Below are positions 1 through 9,035 of a stretch of 64,000 bases of DNA, one piece after another. Where the stretch lies: NCBI GenBank assembly GCA_038148895.1, contig JBBVGQ010000002.1. One strand, 5' to 3'. Source of the DNA: Tamlana sp038148895. Its GTDB lineage: Bacteria; Bacteroidota; Bacteroidia; Flavobacteriales; Flavobacteriaceae. Numbering within the stretch: position 1 is the first letter of the stretch; the number at the start of each line of letters is the position of its first letter. The position numbers and the translations under genes were made by a program. The notes below the pieces were generated by a model. That model did not search any database, was not told the DNA's origin, and was given only the letters and a program-made list of their open reading frames with translations.

Positions 1-387
1 AGAGCTTCTTAAATATATTAAAACATCAGGCCCTTGCACTAAAGACTCCATTAAATCAAAAAGCGTTTTGTAATTCTCAAAATCACGATTGGTCATCAAA
101 CCCATGGCGTGCAAGTTAGGTGCAAAAATATGGGCATCTTCGTAAATGGTTCGGTCTTGAATAATATCTTTTCCGCTTTGCCGTATTTGAAGTACTTGTC
201 TGAACCTACTGTTTAAGAAGTAAACCTGCAAATTAAAACTCCATCGTGCCATTTGGTTATAGAAATCATCCAAATAAGGATTGTCCACAACATCTTCAAG
301 CTGGGCTTCCCATTTATAATGTTTTGCCAATAATTTTGTTAAAGTGGTTTTTCCAGCGCCAATGTTTCCGGCAACAGCAATATGCAT
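1..387 (-). CDS. Deoxynucleoside kinase, 3' part outside window
   Basis: Likely phosphorylates deoxynucleosides in the salvage pathway, in the cytoplasm. The first 129 residues are visible; the gene runs off the left edge. It opens MHIAVAGNIGAGKTTL, a P-loop at the extreme N-terminus as in the dCK/dGK family. It continues with a WEAQLEDVVDNPYLDDFY segment (substrate-site Glu, residue about 26) and a QDRTIYEDAHIF segment matching the family's catalytic E/D-R-S-I-x-E-D motif. The ATG at 387 puts the P-loop exactly where the family has it. It lies 4 nt downstream of the secreted-protein gene ending at 392, so the two are probably co-transcribed. Family assignment is firm; nucleoside preference (dA/dG/dC) cannot be told. 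Confidence 0.88.
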   Translation of the reverse strand, partial: MHIAVAGNIGAGKTTLTKLLAKHYKWEAQLEDVVDNPYLDDFYNQMARWSFNLQVYFLNSRFRQVLQIRQSGKDIIQDRTIYEDAHIFAPNLHAMGLMTNRDFENYKTLFDLMESLVQGPDVLIYLRSS

Positions 388-391
388 AGTT

Positions 392-1171
392 TTAATTGAT
401 TTTTAGTTGCAATTCATGAAGGCTTTCGCTGTCGTAAATATACAAGGTTTCGTTGGTAAGAGAAAACTGTTTTATTAAAAAATTGGGAGCGGATATGCGA
501 ATAGGGTTGTTATTATTTTTACTTAAATAGAAAAGCGAATCACCTTTTTTAAAGACAATATTTTCATTGCTTACCACAATTGACGTGAATCCATCGTTCT
601 TCATTTTTTTAGCAAGACTCCCGAAATAATTGTAAACGTACAAATAGTTTTTAGTGAGTAGATAGCACCAATTGTAATCACTTTTTAAATCTAAAACATC
701 GCTTTGAACGGGAGCAGTTTGGGCTCTGGTTATGAGCTTTTTATAGTCAAAAAGTTCAAGTTTTTGCGTGTCTTGATTGAATAACCAAATGTTATTGTCA
801 AAACCTGTCGATATATGTGTGATGTTTTTATATGGAGATAGCGTGTTAAAGTCTATTTTAAAGATTTCGGCCAACCTATTGTCAAGTATAATAACGGTAT
901 TGAAGTCTTTATAAAACAGATTAATTTTTAAGGGGTTGAACGTATTTACCGAGAACAAGTTACCTAATTGAAGATTATTATACGTTGTAGTTTGTTGCTC
1001 GCCTTTTTTATAAAAAACATTACTTTTGGTGAAATAGATGTTGCCAAAATTATCTGCTGAAACGAGCATGTCAATATCCAACTTTGTCTTTTTCATGGAT
1101 TCTGTTTCAATTATCTCTTGCGAAAAAATTGAAGATGATAAAAATAAAAAGAGATAAATAACATGTTTCAT
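392..1171 (-). CDS. Secreted protein of unknown function, probable beta-propeller-like
   Basis: I do not recognise a named family. The protein begins MKHVIYLFLFLSSSIFSQ, a clear Sec signal peptide cleaved near Ser-Gln, so it is exported to the periplasm or surface. An upstream in-frame ATG at 1189 would add six residues ahead of the signal peptide; the start at 1171 fits better. The mature part (about 240 residues) is rich in alternating hydrophobic/aromatic strands with recurring N-IYF-, NIWLF-, NYLYVYN-, ETLYIYD-type segments, which suggests repeated beta-strands of a propeller. No catalytic motif is visible. It sits 4 nt upstream of the deoxynucleoside kinase gene. Confidence 0.7.
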   Translation of the reverse strand: MKHVIYLFLFLSSSIFSQEIIETESMKKTKLDIDMLVSADNFGNIYFTKSNVFYKKGEQQTTTYNNLQLGNLFSVNTFNPLKINLFYKDFNTVIILDNRLAEIFKIDFNTLSPYKNITHISTGFDNNIWLFNQDTQKLELFDYKKLITRAQTAPVQSDVLDLKSDYNWCYLLTKNYLYVYNYFGSLAKKMKNDGFTSIVVSNENIVFKKGDSLFYLSKNNNNPIRISAPNFLIKQFSLTNETLYIYDSESLHELQLKIN

Positions 1172-1297
1172 ATAACGATAAAAGTACAAAAATGGAAGAG
1201 CTTTTTGCTAATTAACGTTTAGATTTTGTTGTATTGTATTGAGGTTGAGAAACTTTATTTTTTAATTGTAATTTTTTTAGTGGAGCACCATTTTTTG

Positions 1298-1328
1298 TTT
1301 GATAATATGAATAACTATGATATATTTG
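1298..1328 (+). promoter_or_regulatory. Promoter of tRNA-Tyr
   Basis: TTTG at 1298-1301, a 19-nt spacer, then TATATTTG at 1321-1328. This matches the Bacteroidota housekeeping promoter (-33 TTTG / -7 TAnnTTTG) perfectly and ends 11 nt before the tRNA. Confidence 0.85.
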
Positions 1329-1339
1329 CCCACGGTTTT

Positions 1340-1422
1340 GGGGAGATACTCAAGCGGCCAACGAGGACAGACTGTAAATCTGTTGTTTTTTAACTTCGCA
1401 GGTTCGAATCCTGCTCTCCCCA
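1340..1422 (+). tRNA. tRNA-Tyr (anticodon GTA)
   Basis: A full class II cloverleaf can be drawn: acceptor GGGGAGA (1340-1346) with TCTCCCC (1415-1421), D-arm CTC/GAG, anticodon stem ACAGA/TCTGT around loop CTGTAAA with anticodon GTA, a long variable arm as expected for bacterial tRNA-Tyr, T-arm GCAGG/CCTGC with loop TTCGAAT, and discriminator A at 1422. The CCA end is not encoded. Confidence 0.97.
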
Positions 1423-1431
1423 CGTTTATTT

Positions 1432-1457
1432 AAAAAGTCTGCTCTTGCAGACTTTTT
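1432..1457 (+). terminator. Terminator after tRNA-Tyr
   Basis: Perfect 11-bp inverted repeat AAAAAGTCTGC / GCAGACTTTTT around a 4-nt TCTT loop, with the T-run built into the 3' arm. It begins ten bases after the tRNA. Confidence 0.85.
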
Positions 1458-1532
1458 CGTTTTTAATCATTAGAGTAAATGACCAATCCATAAAAAATCC
1501 CATTTAATTTTTTACGACAGAGCTTTTAAAGT

Positions 1533-1979
1533 TTAAATGTAAATAGTTAGCATATTTACATTGTCATCAAATTCAAAAGAATATTCACTTGTTACTTCTA
1601 AGTTTTCAATATCTCCAAAATCACAGCAACTATTTGTTTTAGGAGGTGTAATTTCATATAAAAGCAGTATTTCTGTTAAATTTTCAACGCTAATAGTCTG
1701 GTTTAATTGGTTTGGAACGATTGCAATGGTCTTGTTGTATATGCTTTCACTTTCAGGTAAAATGAAAAAGCTAATACTTTCGTTATTCACATTAATAATG
1801 GAAATATTGTCAGATGTTAAGTTGTTTTCTTGAATATAATTGTTGCTAGTTTTCGAATTAATTAATTTAACATAAATGGCTAACGAAATGCAATCAACTG
1901 CTGAGCAATCGGGTGTATTATCGTTTTTATCGCAGCTAATTGCCAATAAGGTTAAAAAGGAAAGTACAATTTTTCTCAT
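1533..1979 (-). CDS. Small lipoprotein of unknown function
   Basis: 148 residues. The N-terminus MRKIVLSFLTLLAISCDKND is a type II signal peptide with lipobox L-A-I-S-C, so Cys16 is the predicted lipidation site. The residues after it (D-K-N-D) are acidic/polar rather than the S-D-E-E type signal used for surface export in some Bacteroidota. The mature part contains CSAVDC and SCCDFGD, giving four further cysteines that could form disulfides in the periplasm. I see no known domain. It is transcribed away from tRNA-Tyr, toward its terminator, and is separated from secA by a strong terminator, so it is probably monocistronic. Confidence 0.72.
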   Translation of the reverse strand: MRKIVLSFLTLLAISCDKNDNTPDCSAVDCISLAIYVKLINSKTSNNYIQENNLTSDNISIINVNNESISFFILPESESIYNKTIAIVPNQLNQTISVENLTEILLLYEITPPKTNSCCDFGDIENLEVTSEYSFEFDDNVNMLTIYI

Positions 1980-2033
1980 TCAAATAATTTTAACTAAGAT
2001 GGAAATTTAAGAGATAGGTTGCGTAACAAATAA

Positions 2034-2065
2034 AAAATCCCAACAAATATTTTTGTTGGGATTTT
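2034..2065 (-). terminator. Terminator of secA
   Basis: Perfect 14-bp inverted repeat AAAATCCCAACAAA / TTTGTTGGGATTTT around TATT, lying 33 nt past the secA stop. It can act in both directions but serves secA, which ends at 2099. Confidence 0.88.
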
Positions 2066-2098
2066 ACTTAATAAGATTCCTGTTTTCTAAGGAATTTG

Positions 2099-5000
2099 TT
2101 AATCTTCAACCAAAACCCAGTCACCTTTGGCAATTAAAGGTTCGGCTTGCTTGTATTTTAGTGTTTTGTTTTCACCGTTCAAAACGTGCTTAATGGTAAC
2201 ACGGTCGTTACGTCCAATTTTTGGCTTGTCACGTACTACGGTTTCAACAGTTTGTTGTTGTCTGCTTGCCCCAGCCCCAGCAGCTCTACTTTGCGCTGAA
2301 CGTTCATCCATATTAGGAATTTCTTCTTTAGAGGTTTGAACTTTTTCTTGTTTACGTGCTCTAGCTTCTTGAATCGTGCTTTGGGTTTCTTGAGGCAATT
2401 CACCTTTAAACAAGAACGAAATAACATCTTTGTTCACTTGGTCAATCATGGCCTTGAAGAGCTCAAATGCTTCAAACTTATAAATTAAAAGTGGGTCCTT
2501 TTGCTCATGTACGGCCAATTGAACGGACTGTTTTAACTCATCCATTTTACGTAAATGGGTTTTCCAGGCATCATCAATAATGGCAAGAGCTATATTTTTT
2601 TCAAAATCGGTGATTAATTGCTTGCCATTGGTTTCATAAGCTTTTTGAAGGTCTGTAATCACATTTAAGCTTTTGGAGCCATCAGTAAACGGTACTACAA
2701 TACGTTTGAATTTATCACCTTGATTTTCATACACATTTTTAATAACAGGGAATGCTAAGTCTGCGTTTCGAGTCATTTTTTCTTTATAATGCTCAAATGC
2801 AGTTTTGTAAATTTTAGAAGTGATTTCTTGTGGGGTTAATTTTCCAAATTCCGCTTCTGAAATTGGTGAGCTCATTGAAAAGTAACGAATCAACTCAAAT
2901 TCAAAGTTTTTATAATCGTTGGCTCCTTTGTTGGTTTCGGCAATGCCTTCGGAAGTATCAAAAATCATATTTGCCAAATCCACGCGAAGACGTTCACCGT
3001 GTAAAGCATGTTTTCTACGTTTGTAAACTACTTCACGTTGTGCGTTCATTACATCATCATATTCCAATAATCGTTTACGCACCCCAAAGTTGTTTTCCTC
3101 AACTTTTTTCTGGGCGCGTTCAATAGATTTTGAAATCATGGAATGTTGAATAACTTCACCTTCTTTCAATCCCATTCTATCCATCATTTTTGCGATACGC
3201 TCGCTACCAAATAATCGCATTAAATTGTCTTCCAAAGACACATAAAACTGTGAGCTTCCTGGGTCACCTTGACGACCAGCACGACCACGCAACTGCCTGT
3301 CCACACGACGCGAATCGTGACGTTCTGTACCTACAATGGCCAATCCGCCAGCTTTCTTAACTGCATCAGATAATTTAATATCGGTACCACGACCCGCCAT
3401 GTTTGTTGCAATGGTTACCTGGCCAGCGTTTCCAGCATCAGCTACAATTTCGGCCTCTTTTTTATGTTGTTTTGCGTTCAAGACGTTGTGTGGTATCTTA
3501 CGAATACTTAACATTTTGCCAAGCAATTCGGAAATTTCAACGGAAGTAGTACCAATTAAAACTGGACGACCAGCTTGAGAAAGCTGCGTTACCTCGTCTA
3601 TAACTGCATTGTATTTTTCGCGTTTGGTTTTGTATACCAAATCTTCTTTATCATCGCGGGCTATAGGGCGATTGGTTGGAATTTCGACCACATCCAATTT
3701 ATAGATTTCCCAGAATTCTCCAGCTTCTGTAACGGCAGTACCCGTCATACCAGATAGCTTACGATACATTCTGAAGTAATTTTGAAGGGTTACCGTTGCA
3801 AAGGTTTGTGTGGCGTCTTCAATTTTCACGTTTTCCTTCGCTTCAATGGCTTGGTGCAACCCGTCTGAATAACGACGCCCATCCATTATACGGCCAGTTT
3901 GCTCATCAACAATCATTACTTTATTATCCATCACTACATACTGCGTATCCTTTTCAAATAAAGCATAGGCCTTTAGAAGTTGGTTTAGGGTATGGATGCG
4001 CTCTGACTTCACGCCAAAATCTTTGAACAATTCCTCTTTTAAATTGGCTTCTTCTTCTTTAGAAAGACCCTGTTCTTCAATTTTTGCTATTTCAACACCT
4101 ATTTCAGGTAGAATGAAAAAATCTGGATTATCATTTCCTGAGATGTATTCAACCCCTTTGTCGGTCAACTCAATTTGATTATTCTTTTCTTCAATAACAT
4201 AATACAACTCAGCATCAACTTTGGGCATTTCGCGGTTATTGTCTTGCATGTAGAAGTTTTCGGTTTTTTGAAGCAATTGCTTCACACCTTCTTCGGATAA
4301 AAACTTAATTAAGGCCTTGTTTTTTGGCATCCCACGGTATACACGCAATAACTGGAAACCTCCTTCTTTAGTGTCGCCAGATGCAATTAATTTTTTGGCT
4401 TCTGCTAAAACACCGGTTAAATATTTGCGTTGAACCGCAACAATATCATCAACTTTTGGCTTTAGTTCATTAAACTCGTGGCGGTCTCCTTTTGGGATGG
4501 GACCAGAAATAATAAGTGGTGTACGGGCATCATCAACCAAAACCGAATCTACTTCATCCACAATGGCATAATGGTGAGGGCGCTGAACCAAATCTTCTGG
4601 TGCGTGCGACATGTTATCACGTAGGTAATCAAAGCCAAATTCGTTGTTTGTTCCGTAGGTAATATCGGCATTGTAAGCTTTTCTGCGTGCAGCCGAGTTA
4701 GGTTGGTGGTGGTCAATACAATCTACACTTAAGCCATGAAACTCGAAAATTGGAGCCATCCAAGCGCTGTCACGTTTTGCCAAATAATCGTTAACCGTCA
4801 CAAGGTGTACACCTTTGCCAGCCAGCGCATTTAGGTAAACGGGTAGGGTAGCCACAAGCGTTTTACCTTCACCTGTTTGCATTTCGGCAATTTTGCCCTG
4901 GTGCAATGCAATACCACCTATTAACTGTACATCGTAATGCACCATATCCCAGGTAATGGGTTTTCCCGCGGCATCCCAAGAGTTTGCCCAAACTGCTTTA

Positions 5001-5455
5001 TCGTCTTCTAAAACAACATAGTCTTTTTCGCCAGAAAGTGCTCGGTCAAATTCATTGGCAGTTACTGTTATTGAAGTGTTGTTTACAAAGCGTTTCGCCG
5101 TTTCTTTTACAACCGCAAAAGCTTCGGGCAAAATATCGTTTAAAACATCTTCGGTAATCTTGTAGGCGTCATCTTTAAGGCTGTCTATTTGCTCGTAAAT
5201 ATCTTCTCGTTGGTCAATATCTTCGGTATTTTCAGCCTCTTGTAAAAGATTTGCGATTTGGTCATTAATATCTTTATTTGCCTCTGCAATTTTAGCCTTA
5301 AACTCTGCGGTTTTAGCTCTTAATTCGTCATGGCTTAAGGCTTCCAAAGCCTTTTCAAAGGTTTTGATTTTATCAACTAAAGGGGTTATGGCTTTTACAT
5401 CTTGTTTTGATTTATCACCAACAAATACCTTTAGAACGGAATCTAAAAAATTCAT
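2099..5455 (-). CDS. secA: Preprotein translocase ATPase SecA
   Basis: Motor ATPase that drives unfolded preproteins through SecYEG at the inner membrane. 1118 residues, longer than the about 900 of E. coli SecA, as is usual in Bacteroidota, which carry extra segments in the N-terminal half. Visible motifs: Walker A MQTGEGKTL (192-200), the DEVD Walker B box (about 299-302), the preprotein cross-linking region, TNMAGRGTDI, and RQLRGRAGRQGDPGSS of the second RecA fold. The family's C-terminal zinc finger (CxC...C[CH]) is absent. After the usual K-I-G-R-N-D linker the sequence turns into a cysteine-free basic segment ending GDWVLVED, as in other flavobacterial SecA proteins. Monocistronic, with its own terminator. 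Confidence 0.98.
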   Translation of the reverse strand: MNFLDSVLKVFVGDKSKQDVKAITPLVDKIKTFEKALEALSHDELRAKTAEFKAKIAEANKDINDQIANLLQEAENTEDIDQREDIYEQIDSLKDDAYKITEDVLNDILPEAFAVVKETAKRFVNNTSITVTANEFDRALSGEKDYVVLEDDKAVWANSWDAAGKPITWDMVHYDVQLIGGIALHQGKIAEMQTGEGKTLVATLPVYLNALAGKGVHLVTVNDYLAKRDSAWMAPIFEFHGLSVDCIDHHQPNSAARRKAYNADITYGTNNEFGFDYLRDNMSHAPEDLVQRPHHYAIVDEVDSVLVDDARTPLIISGPIPKGDRHEFNELKPKVDDIVAVQRKYLTGVLAEAKKLIASGDTKEGGFQLLRVYRGMPKNKALIKFLSEEGVKQLLQKTENFYMQDNNREMPKVDAELYYVIEEKNNQIELTDKGVEYISGNDNPDFFILPEIGVEIAKIEEQGLSKEEEANLKEELFKDFGVKSERIHTLNQLLKAYALFEKDTQYVVMDNKVMIVDEQTGRIMDGRRYSDGLHQAIEAKENVKIEDATQTFATVTLQNYFRMYRKLSGMTGTAVTEAGEFWEIYKLDVVEIPTNRPIARDDKEDLVYKTKREKYNAVIDEVTQLSQAGRPVLIGTTSVEISELLGKMLSIRKIPHNVLNAKQHKKEAEIVADAGNAGQVTIATNMAGRGTDIKLSDAVKKAGGLAIVGTERHDSRRVDRQLRGRAGRQGDPGSSQFYVSLEDNLMRLFGSERIAKMMDRMGLKEGEVIQHSMISKSIERAQKKVEENNFGVRKRLLEYDDVMNAQREVVYKRRKHALHGERLRVDLANMIFDTSEGIAETNKGANDYKNFEFELIRYFSMSSPISEAEFGKLTPQEITSKIYKTAFEHYKEKMTRNADLAFPVIKNVYENQGDKFKRIVVPFTDGSKSLNVITDLQKAYETNGKQLITDFEKNIALAIIDDAWKTHLRKMDELKQSVQLAVHEQKDPLLIYKFEAFELFKAMIDQVNKDVISFLFKGELPQETQSTIQEARARKQEKVQTSKEEIPNMDERSAQSRAAGAGASRQQQTVETVVRDKPKIGRNDRVTIKHVLNGENKTLKYKQAEPLIAKGDWVLVED

Positions 5456-5538
5456 GTGTTTATGTTTTTTGGTTACACTATTTTGCTAGTGCAGCTCGTG
5501 TTTGTTTATTCTATTTTTGAAGTATCTCAAATAACATT

Positions 5539-5546
5539 CAAAGATA
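5539..5546 (-). promoter_or_regulatory. Putative -7 box of secA promoter
   Basis: On the minus strand TATCTTTG matches TAnnTTTG and lies about 84 nt before the secA ATG. I could not find a convincing TTG at the -33 position, so the call rests on one element. Confidence 0.45.
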
Positions 5547-5581
5547 CATTATGTTATGATTCTATAAAGATTTAGGACAAA

Positions 5582-5616
5582 AAAAAAGCCTCAAATCGAG
5601 ACTTTTTAACTATTCT
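5582..5616 (-). terminator. Terminator of the DUF2795 gene
   Basis: A-run, AAAAAGCCTC, loop AAATC, GAGACTTTTT: a 10-bp stem with one G-T-type mismatch and T/A runs on both sides, located just past the DUF2795 stop at 5630. Confidence 0.7.
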
Positions 5617-5629
5617 TTATGCTTTTATT

Positions 5630-5851
5630 TTAATATTCATCTTCGTTCCAAAGATAATCTTCGTCTGTAGGGTAATCTGACCAAATTTCCTCAATCGAAT
5701 CGTATGAATCACCTTCATCTTCGATTGACTGTAAATTTTCAACAACCTCCAATGGAGCACCCGTTCTAATAGCGTAATCTATTAATTCGTCTTTAGTTGC
5801 TGGCCAAGGCGCATCACTTAAATAAGATGCTAATTCTAAAGTCCAATACAT
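5630..5851 (-). CDS. DUF2795 family small acidic protein
   Basis: 73 residues, cytoplasmic (no signal peptide or membrane segment). The first two thirds fit DUF2795: a YLSDAPWPATKDELIDYAIR helix-turn-helix-like segment followed by GAPLEVVENL. The C-terminus is strongly acidic (IEDEGDSYDS, YPTDEDYLWNEDEY). Its function is not established in the family. It has its own promoter (TTG-N19-TATTTTTG) and terminator, so it is a single-gene unit, as this small conserved protein commonly is in Flavobacteriia. Confidence 0.85.
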   Translation of the reverse strand: MYWTLELASYLSDAPWPATKDELIDYAIRTGAPLEVVENLQSIEDEGDSYDSIEEIWSDYPTDEDYLWNEDEY

Positions 5852-5875
5852 TTCTTTATGCGTTTAATTTTTCTG

Positions 5876-5905
5876 CAAAAATAAATTTTTAGTTCAAACA
5901 GACAA
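5876..5905 (-). promoter_or_regulatory. Promoter of the DUF2795 gene
   Basis: Minus strand: TTG (5905-5903), 19-nt spacer, TATTTTTG (5883-5876). Both elements and the spacing match the Bacteroidota consensus; the start codon is 25 nt downstream. Confidence 0.72.
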
Positions 5906-6055
5906 GGAAAAAATGAAATATTTAATCATTAATTTTAAGAACGTATTCTTTTGTGCCAGAAACCTTTAAAAATTTACTATTGCGGCGTTAATTGTTGGGC
6001 AAGTTTTTGGGTGGAACCTTAAGAAATCGATAGGTAATCTAAAAGTTTTTTAAAA

Positions 6056-6628
6056 CTATTTTTTTTCAGGAATCCACTTAATTTCATTTGCTTGCAAGTC
6101 ATAAGTCAACTTTCGTGCCAAGACAAATAGATAGTCGGAAAGACGGTTTAAATAAATTAAAGCGTTTGCCTCAAAGGGTTCTAAATCGTTAAGCGTAGAG
6201 GCCAAACGTTCGGCCCTACGGCACACACAACGGGCAATATGACAGAATGACACGGTTTGGTGCCCACCAGGAAGCACAAAATGTGTCATGGTAGGTAGGT
6301 CTTTGTCCATTTTGTCCATTTCTTTTTCAAGAAGCTCAATATCTTTTGAAGAAATTTTTTCAATATTCAAGCGTTCTTCACCACTTTTCAAAATAGCTTT
6401 TTTTGGATCTGTAGCCAAAATAGCCCCAATGGTAAAGAGTTTATTTTGAACTTCTATAATTAAATCTTTGTAATGTTGATTTATATTTTGGTCTCGAATT
6501 AAGCCGAGGTGGGAGTTTAATTCATCAACAGTTCCATAACTCTCAATACGAATGTGGTGTTTGGGCACACGTGTCCCACCAAATAATGCTGTGGTACCGT
6601 TGTCGCCTGTTTTTGTGTAAATTTTCAT
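6056..6628 (-). CDS. PduO-type ATP:cob(I)alamin adenosyltransferase
   Basis: Transfers the adenosyl group of ATP to cob(I)alamin, making coenzyme B12 for enzymes such as methylmalonyl-CoA mutase or class II ribonucleotide reductase. 190 residues, normal for the family. The N-terminal ATP site KIYTKTGDNGTTALFGG is present, followed by the RIESYGTVDELNS segment. Further on are FVLPGG and CHIARCVCRRAER (about residues 134-146), whose arginines contact ATP, and the C-terminal YLNRLSDYLFVLAR helix. No cobalamin riboswitch or neighbouring B12 biosynthesis gene is visible in the flanking 200-250 nt, so it probably works on salvaged corrinoids. Confidence 0.93.
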   Translation of the reverse strand: MKIYTKTGDNGTTALFGGTRVPKHHIRIESYGTVDELNSHLGLIRDQNINQHYKDLIIEVQNKLFTIGAILATDPKKAILKSGEERLNIEKISSKDIELLEKEMDKMDKDLPTMTHFVLPGGHQTVSFCHIARCVCRRAERLASTLNDLEPFEANALIYLNRLSDYLFVLARKLTYDLQANEIKWIPEKK

Positions 6629-6833
6629 GTTACGAAGTTAGAGGTAAAAATTGATAAGTTAAAAGGTTTTGCAGCATTTAATAGATGTTTTGTCATTTTG
6701 GTTACTAGCAGGCATGATTAATTAAATTAGGAAAAAGAGTTTTTCGGTTCTCTAAAACTGCTTCAAAAGGTATCTTTTTAACGGTGAATGTCAAAAAAAA
6801 TAGGATTTTTCAAATTTTTTACGGCAAAACGTT

Positions 6834-6841
6834 TATTTTCG
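6834..6841 (+). promoter_or_regulatory. Possible -7 box for the OmpA-family gene
   Basis: TATTTTCG, one mismatch from TAnnTTTG, 41 nt before the ATG at 6883. A -33 TTG is not clear. Confidence 0.35.
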
Positions 6842-6882
6842 TCAAATAATTTTTTCTAACTAACAAACCAAATCTGGAAATT

Positions 6883-8979
6883 ATGAAGAAAACTACTTTA
6901 TTTATGTTGTTCGTTTTAGGAGCAATTGGCCTACAAGCACAATCTTTTATCGGGTATCTAACAGACAATTACAGTGGTGTAAATGGCGTTATATCGAACC
7001 CTGCCAACATTGTTGATTCTCGTTTTAAAACTGATATTAATCTTTTAGGTGCCAGTGCACTTATCGGTAATGATTATTATGGCGTTAATTTATTTGATGC
7101 TTTAAAAGACGAATATGATTTTGATTTAGACGCCACAAAATCCCCGTCGGCTGACAATAATCTTATTGTTTATGAAGATGTTTTGGGGCCGTCGTTTATG
7201 TTTAATTTATCCAAAACAAGTTCGTTGGCTATTTTTACGCGGGCAAGATCTGTAGTTAACATCAATGAAATCAATGGGAACACCGTTGATGCCATAGATG
7301 ATGAGACAACGGATGATTTTAATGTTAATGAAGGTGATTTCGATATTTTTGGCCAGGCTTGGGCAGAGGTTGGGTTAACCTATGCCATGGTATTAATGAA
7401 CAATGAACAGCACTTTTTAAAAGGAGGTCTTTCCTTGAAATACTTGCAAGGTATGGGTAGTGGTTATCTTTACGGTAGAAACGTTACCGTGAATTATGAC
7501 GCTGACGGAACAAATTTAGGTGGAGGTGAAACCACTGGAAGTATTGTTTCTACTGGTGAAATAACCTTTGGGCGTTTTGATAATTTTGATAATGACAATT
7601 ACGATTACGAATTGCCCAAGGCCAATGGTTTTGGAGTTGATTTAGGTTTTGTTTACGAATTTAGGCCAAACCATGCAGACTATACCAAAACCAACTCAAA
7701 TGGCGATGCTTATACTTTAAAACACAAGAATAAGTATAAGTTAAAGCTAGGGCTTTCGGTAACTGATTTGGGTTCCATTAATTACAAAGAGGGTCAGGAA
7801 GATGTTTATGGAATTGATACAAATTTTTCTGAAGACGAATTTGACAATGCCGAAGATGTTCAAGCTTTCTTAGAGGATATTTCTTCTTCAGATGTCTCTA
7901 AAGTAGGCTATAAAACAAAACTGCCAACAGCTTTGCATTTTAATGCCGATTGGAATTTTAGTGGTAAATTTTATTTGAACCTAAACACAGATTTTGCGCT
8001 TTCTAAAAAGGGCAAAATGAATACCAGCAGTATACCTAACATTGCTTCTTTAACCCCACGTTTTGAGAGCAGATGGTTCAGTTTTTATCTGCCATTAAGT
8101 ATGGTAGAATATAATGGTTTTCAAGCTGGTGCTGGACTTAGAATGGGCCCATTGTACTTAGGGTCGGGTTCTGTGTTAACAGCACTGACAAGTGACGATA
8201 CTAAAGGAGCTGATGTTTATGCGGGTGTTAAAATACCAGTTTATCAAGGAAAAGCAAAAGATAAAGATGGAGATGGGGTAATTGACAAATTGGATGCCTG
8301 TCCCAAAGAGGCTGGGCCTGTTGAAAACAATGGATGCCCATGGGGAGATAAAGATGGTGATACTGTTTTGGATAATGTTGATGCCTGTGTAGATTTAGCC
8401 GGTGAGGTTGAAAATAATGGTTGCCCATGGGGTGATGCTGATGGTGATACTGTTTTGGACAATGTTGATGCCTGTATAGACGTAGCAGGGCCAGCTGAAA
8501 ATAATGGTTGTCCGTGGCCAGATACTGATGGTGACGGTGTGCTTGATAAGGATGATGACTGTGTTGATGTGCCCGGCACTGTTGCCAATAACGGTTGTCC
8601 GGAGCCAGAGCCAGTGGTTACTGAAGAGGTGCAAAAAACATTGAATGAGTATGCAAAAACCATACTGTTCAATTCTGGCAAGTCCTCAATTAAAGATGAA
8701 TCTACAGATATTTTAAAGGAAATAGTTGGTATTTTAAATGAATATCCTTCGGCTAAATTTTCAATAGAAGGGCACACGGATAGTGTAGGGAAGGATTCAT
8801 CAAACCAAACTTTATCTGAATCTAGGGCAAGTTCTGTTATGCTTTATTTGATTGAGCATGGGGTAGCTTCAAATAGGTTATCTTCAAAAGGTTATGGCGA
8901 AAGCAAACCTATTGCAACCAATACAACCAGTGCTGGACGTGCGTTAAACAGACGTGTTGAAATCAATTTGATTAAATAG
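6883..8979 (+). CDS. OmpA-family outer-membrane protein with DUF5723 barrel and TSP3 repeats
   Basis: 698 residues. A Sec signal peptide ([20 protein letters not shown]) is followed by a DUF5723-type region (about 21-455) with the family's [19 protein letters not shown] opening, expected to form an outer-membrane beta-barrel. Then come four 29-residue thrombospondin type 3 repeats (about 460-575) with DxDGDxVxDxxDxC calcium-binding signatures. The C-terminal OmpA domain (about 590-698) has [26 protein letters not shown] and RALNRRVEI, the peptidoglycan-binding motifs. The protein therefore probably anchors the outer membrane to the cell wall through a calcium-stiffened rod. Followed by a strong terminator; convergent with the methyltransferase gene. 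Confidence 0.93.
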   Translation: MKKTTLFMLFVLGAIGLQAQSFIGYLTDNYSGVNGVISNPANIVDSRFKTDINLLGASALIGNDYYGVNLFDALKDEYDFDLDATKSPSADNNLIVYEDVLGPSFMFNLSKTSSLAIFTRARSVVNINEINGNTVDAIDDETTDDFNVNEGDFDIFGQAWAEVGLTYAMVLMNNEQHFLKGGLSLKYLQGMGSGYLYGRNVTVNYDADGTNLGGGETTGSIVSTGEITFGRFDNFDNDNYDYELPKANGFGVDLGFVYEFRPNHADYTKTNSNGDAYTLKHKNKYKLKLGLSVTDLGSINYKEGQEDVYGIDTNFSEDEFDNAEDVQAFLEDISSSDVSKVGYKTKLPTALHFNADWNFSGKFYLNLNTDFALSKKGKMNTSSIPNIASLTPRFESRWFSFYLPLSMVEYNGFQAGAGLRMGPLYLGSGSVLTALTSDDTKGADVYAGVKIPVYQGKAKDKDGDGVIDKLDACPKEAGPVENNGCPWGDKDGDTVLDNVDACVDLAGEVENNGCPWGDADGDTVLDNVDACIDVAGPAENNGCPWPDTDGDGVLDKDDDCVDVPGTVANNGCPEPEPVVTEEVQKTLNEYAKTILFNSGKSSIKDESTDILKEIVGILNEYPSAKFSIEGHTDSVGKDSSNQTLSESRASSVMLYLIEHGVASNRLSSKGYGESKPIATNTTSAGRALNRRVEINLIK
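8260..8607 (+). repeat. Four 87-bp tandem repeats encoding TSP3 units
   Basis: Units start at 8260, 8347, 8434 and 8521. Each encodes 29 residues beginning D-x-D-G-D and ending with an N-N-G-C-P segment. Units 2 and 3 are the most alike at DNA level, pointing to a recent duplication inside the coding region. Confidence 0.85.
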
Positions 8980-9000
8980 ATAATCTTTTTTTAAAATTTA

Positions 9001-9030
9001 AATCCCGAAGTATAGCTTCGGGATTTTTTT
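9001..9030 (+). terminator. Terminator of the OmpA-family gene
   Basis: AATCCCGAAG / CTTCGGGATT perfect 10-bp stem with a 5-nt TATAG loop, running into a T-tract (9024-9031). It begins 21 nt after the stop codon. Confidence 0.9.
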
Positions 9031-9035
9031 TAGCA

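Noticed and set aside
6629..6882. Search for a cobalamin riboswitch next to the adenosyltransferase gene
   Set aside because: No B12-box-like sequence or extended fold could be seen in this gap.
8260..8607. 87-bp repeats considered as a CRISPR-like or mobile repeat array
   Set aside because: The period equals 29 codons, the units are in frame and encode known calcium-binding repeats; there are no spacers.
8244..8777. 177-residue open frame on the minus strand opposite the OmpA-family gene
   Set aside because: It is the mirror of the TSP3 repeats (Ser/Pro/Thr-rich and repetitive), has no plausible start region, and the plus-strand protein has well-defined domains.
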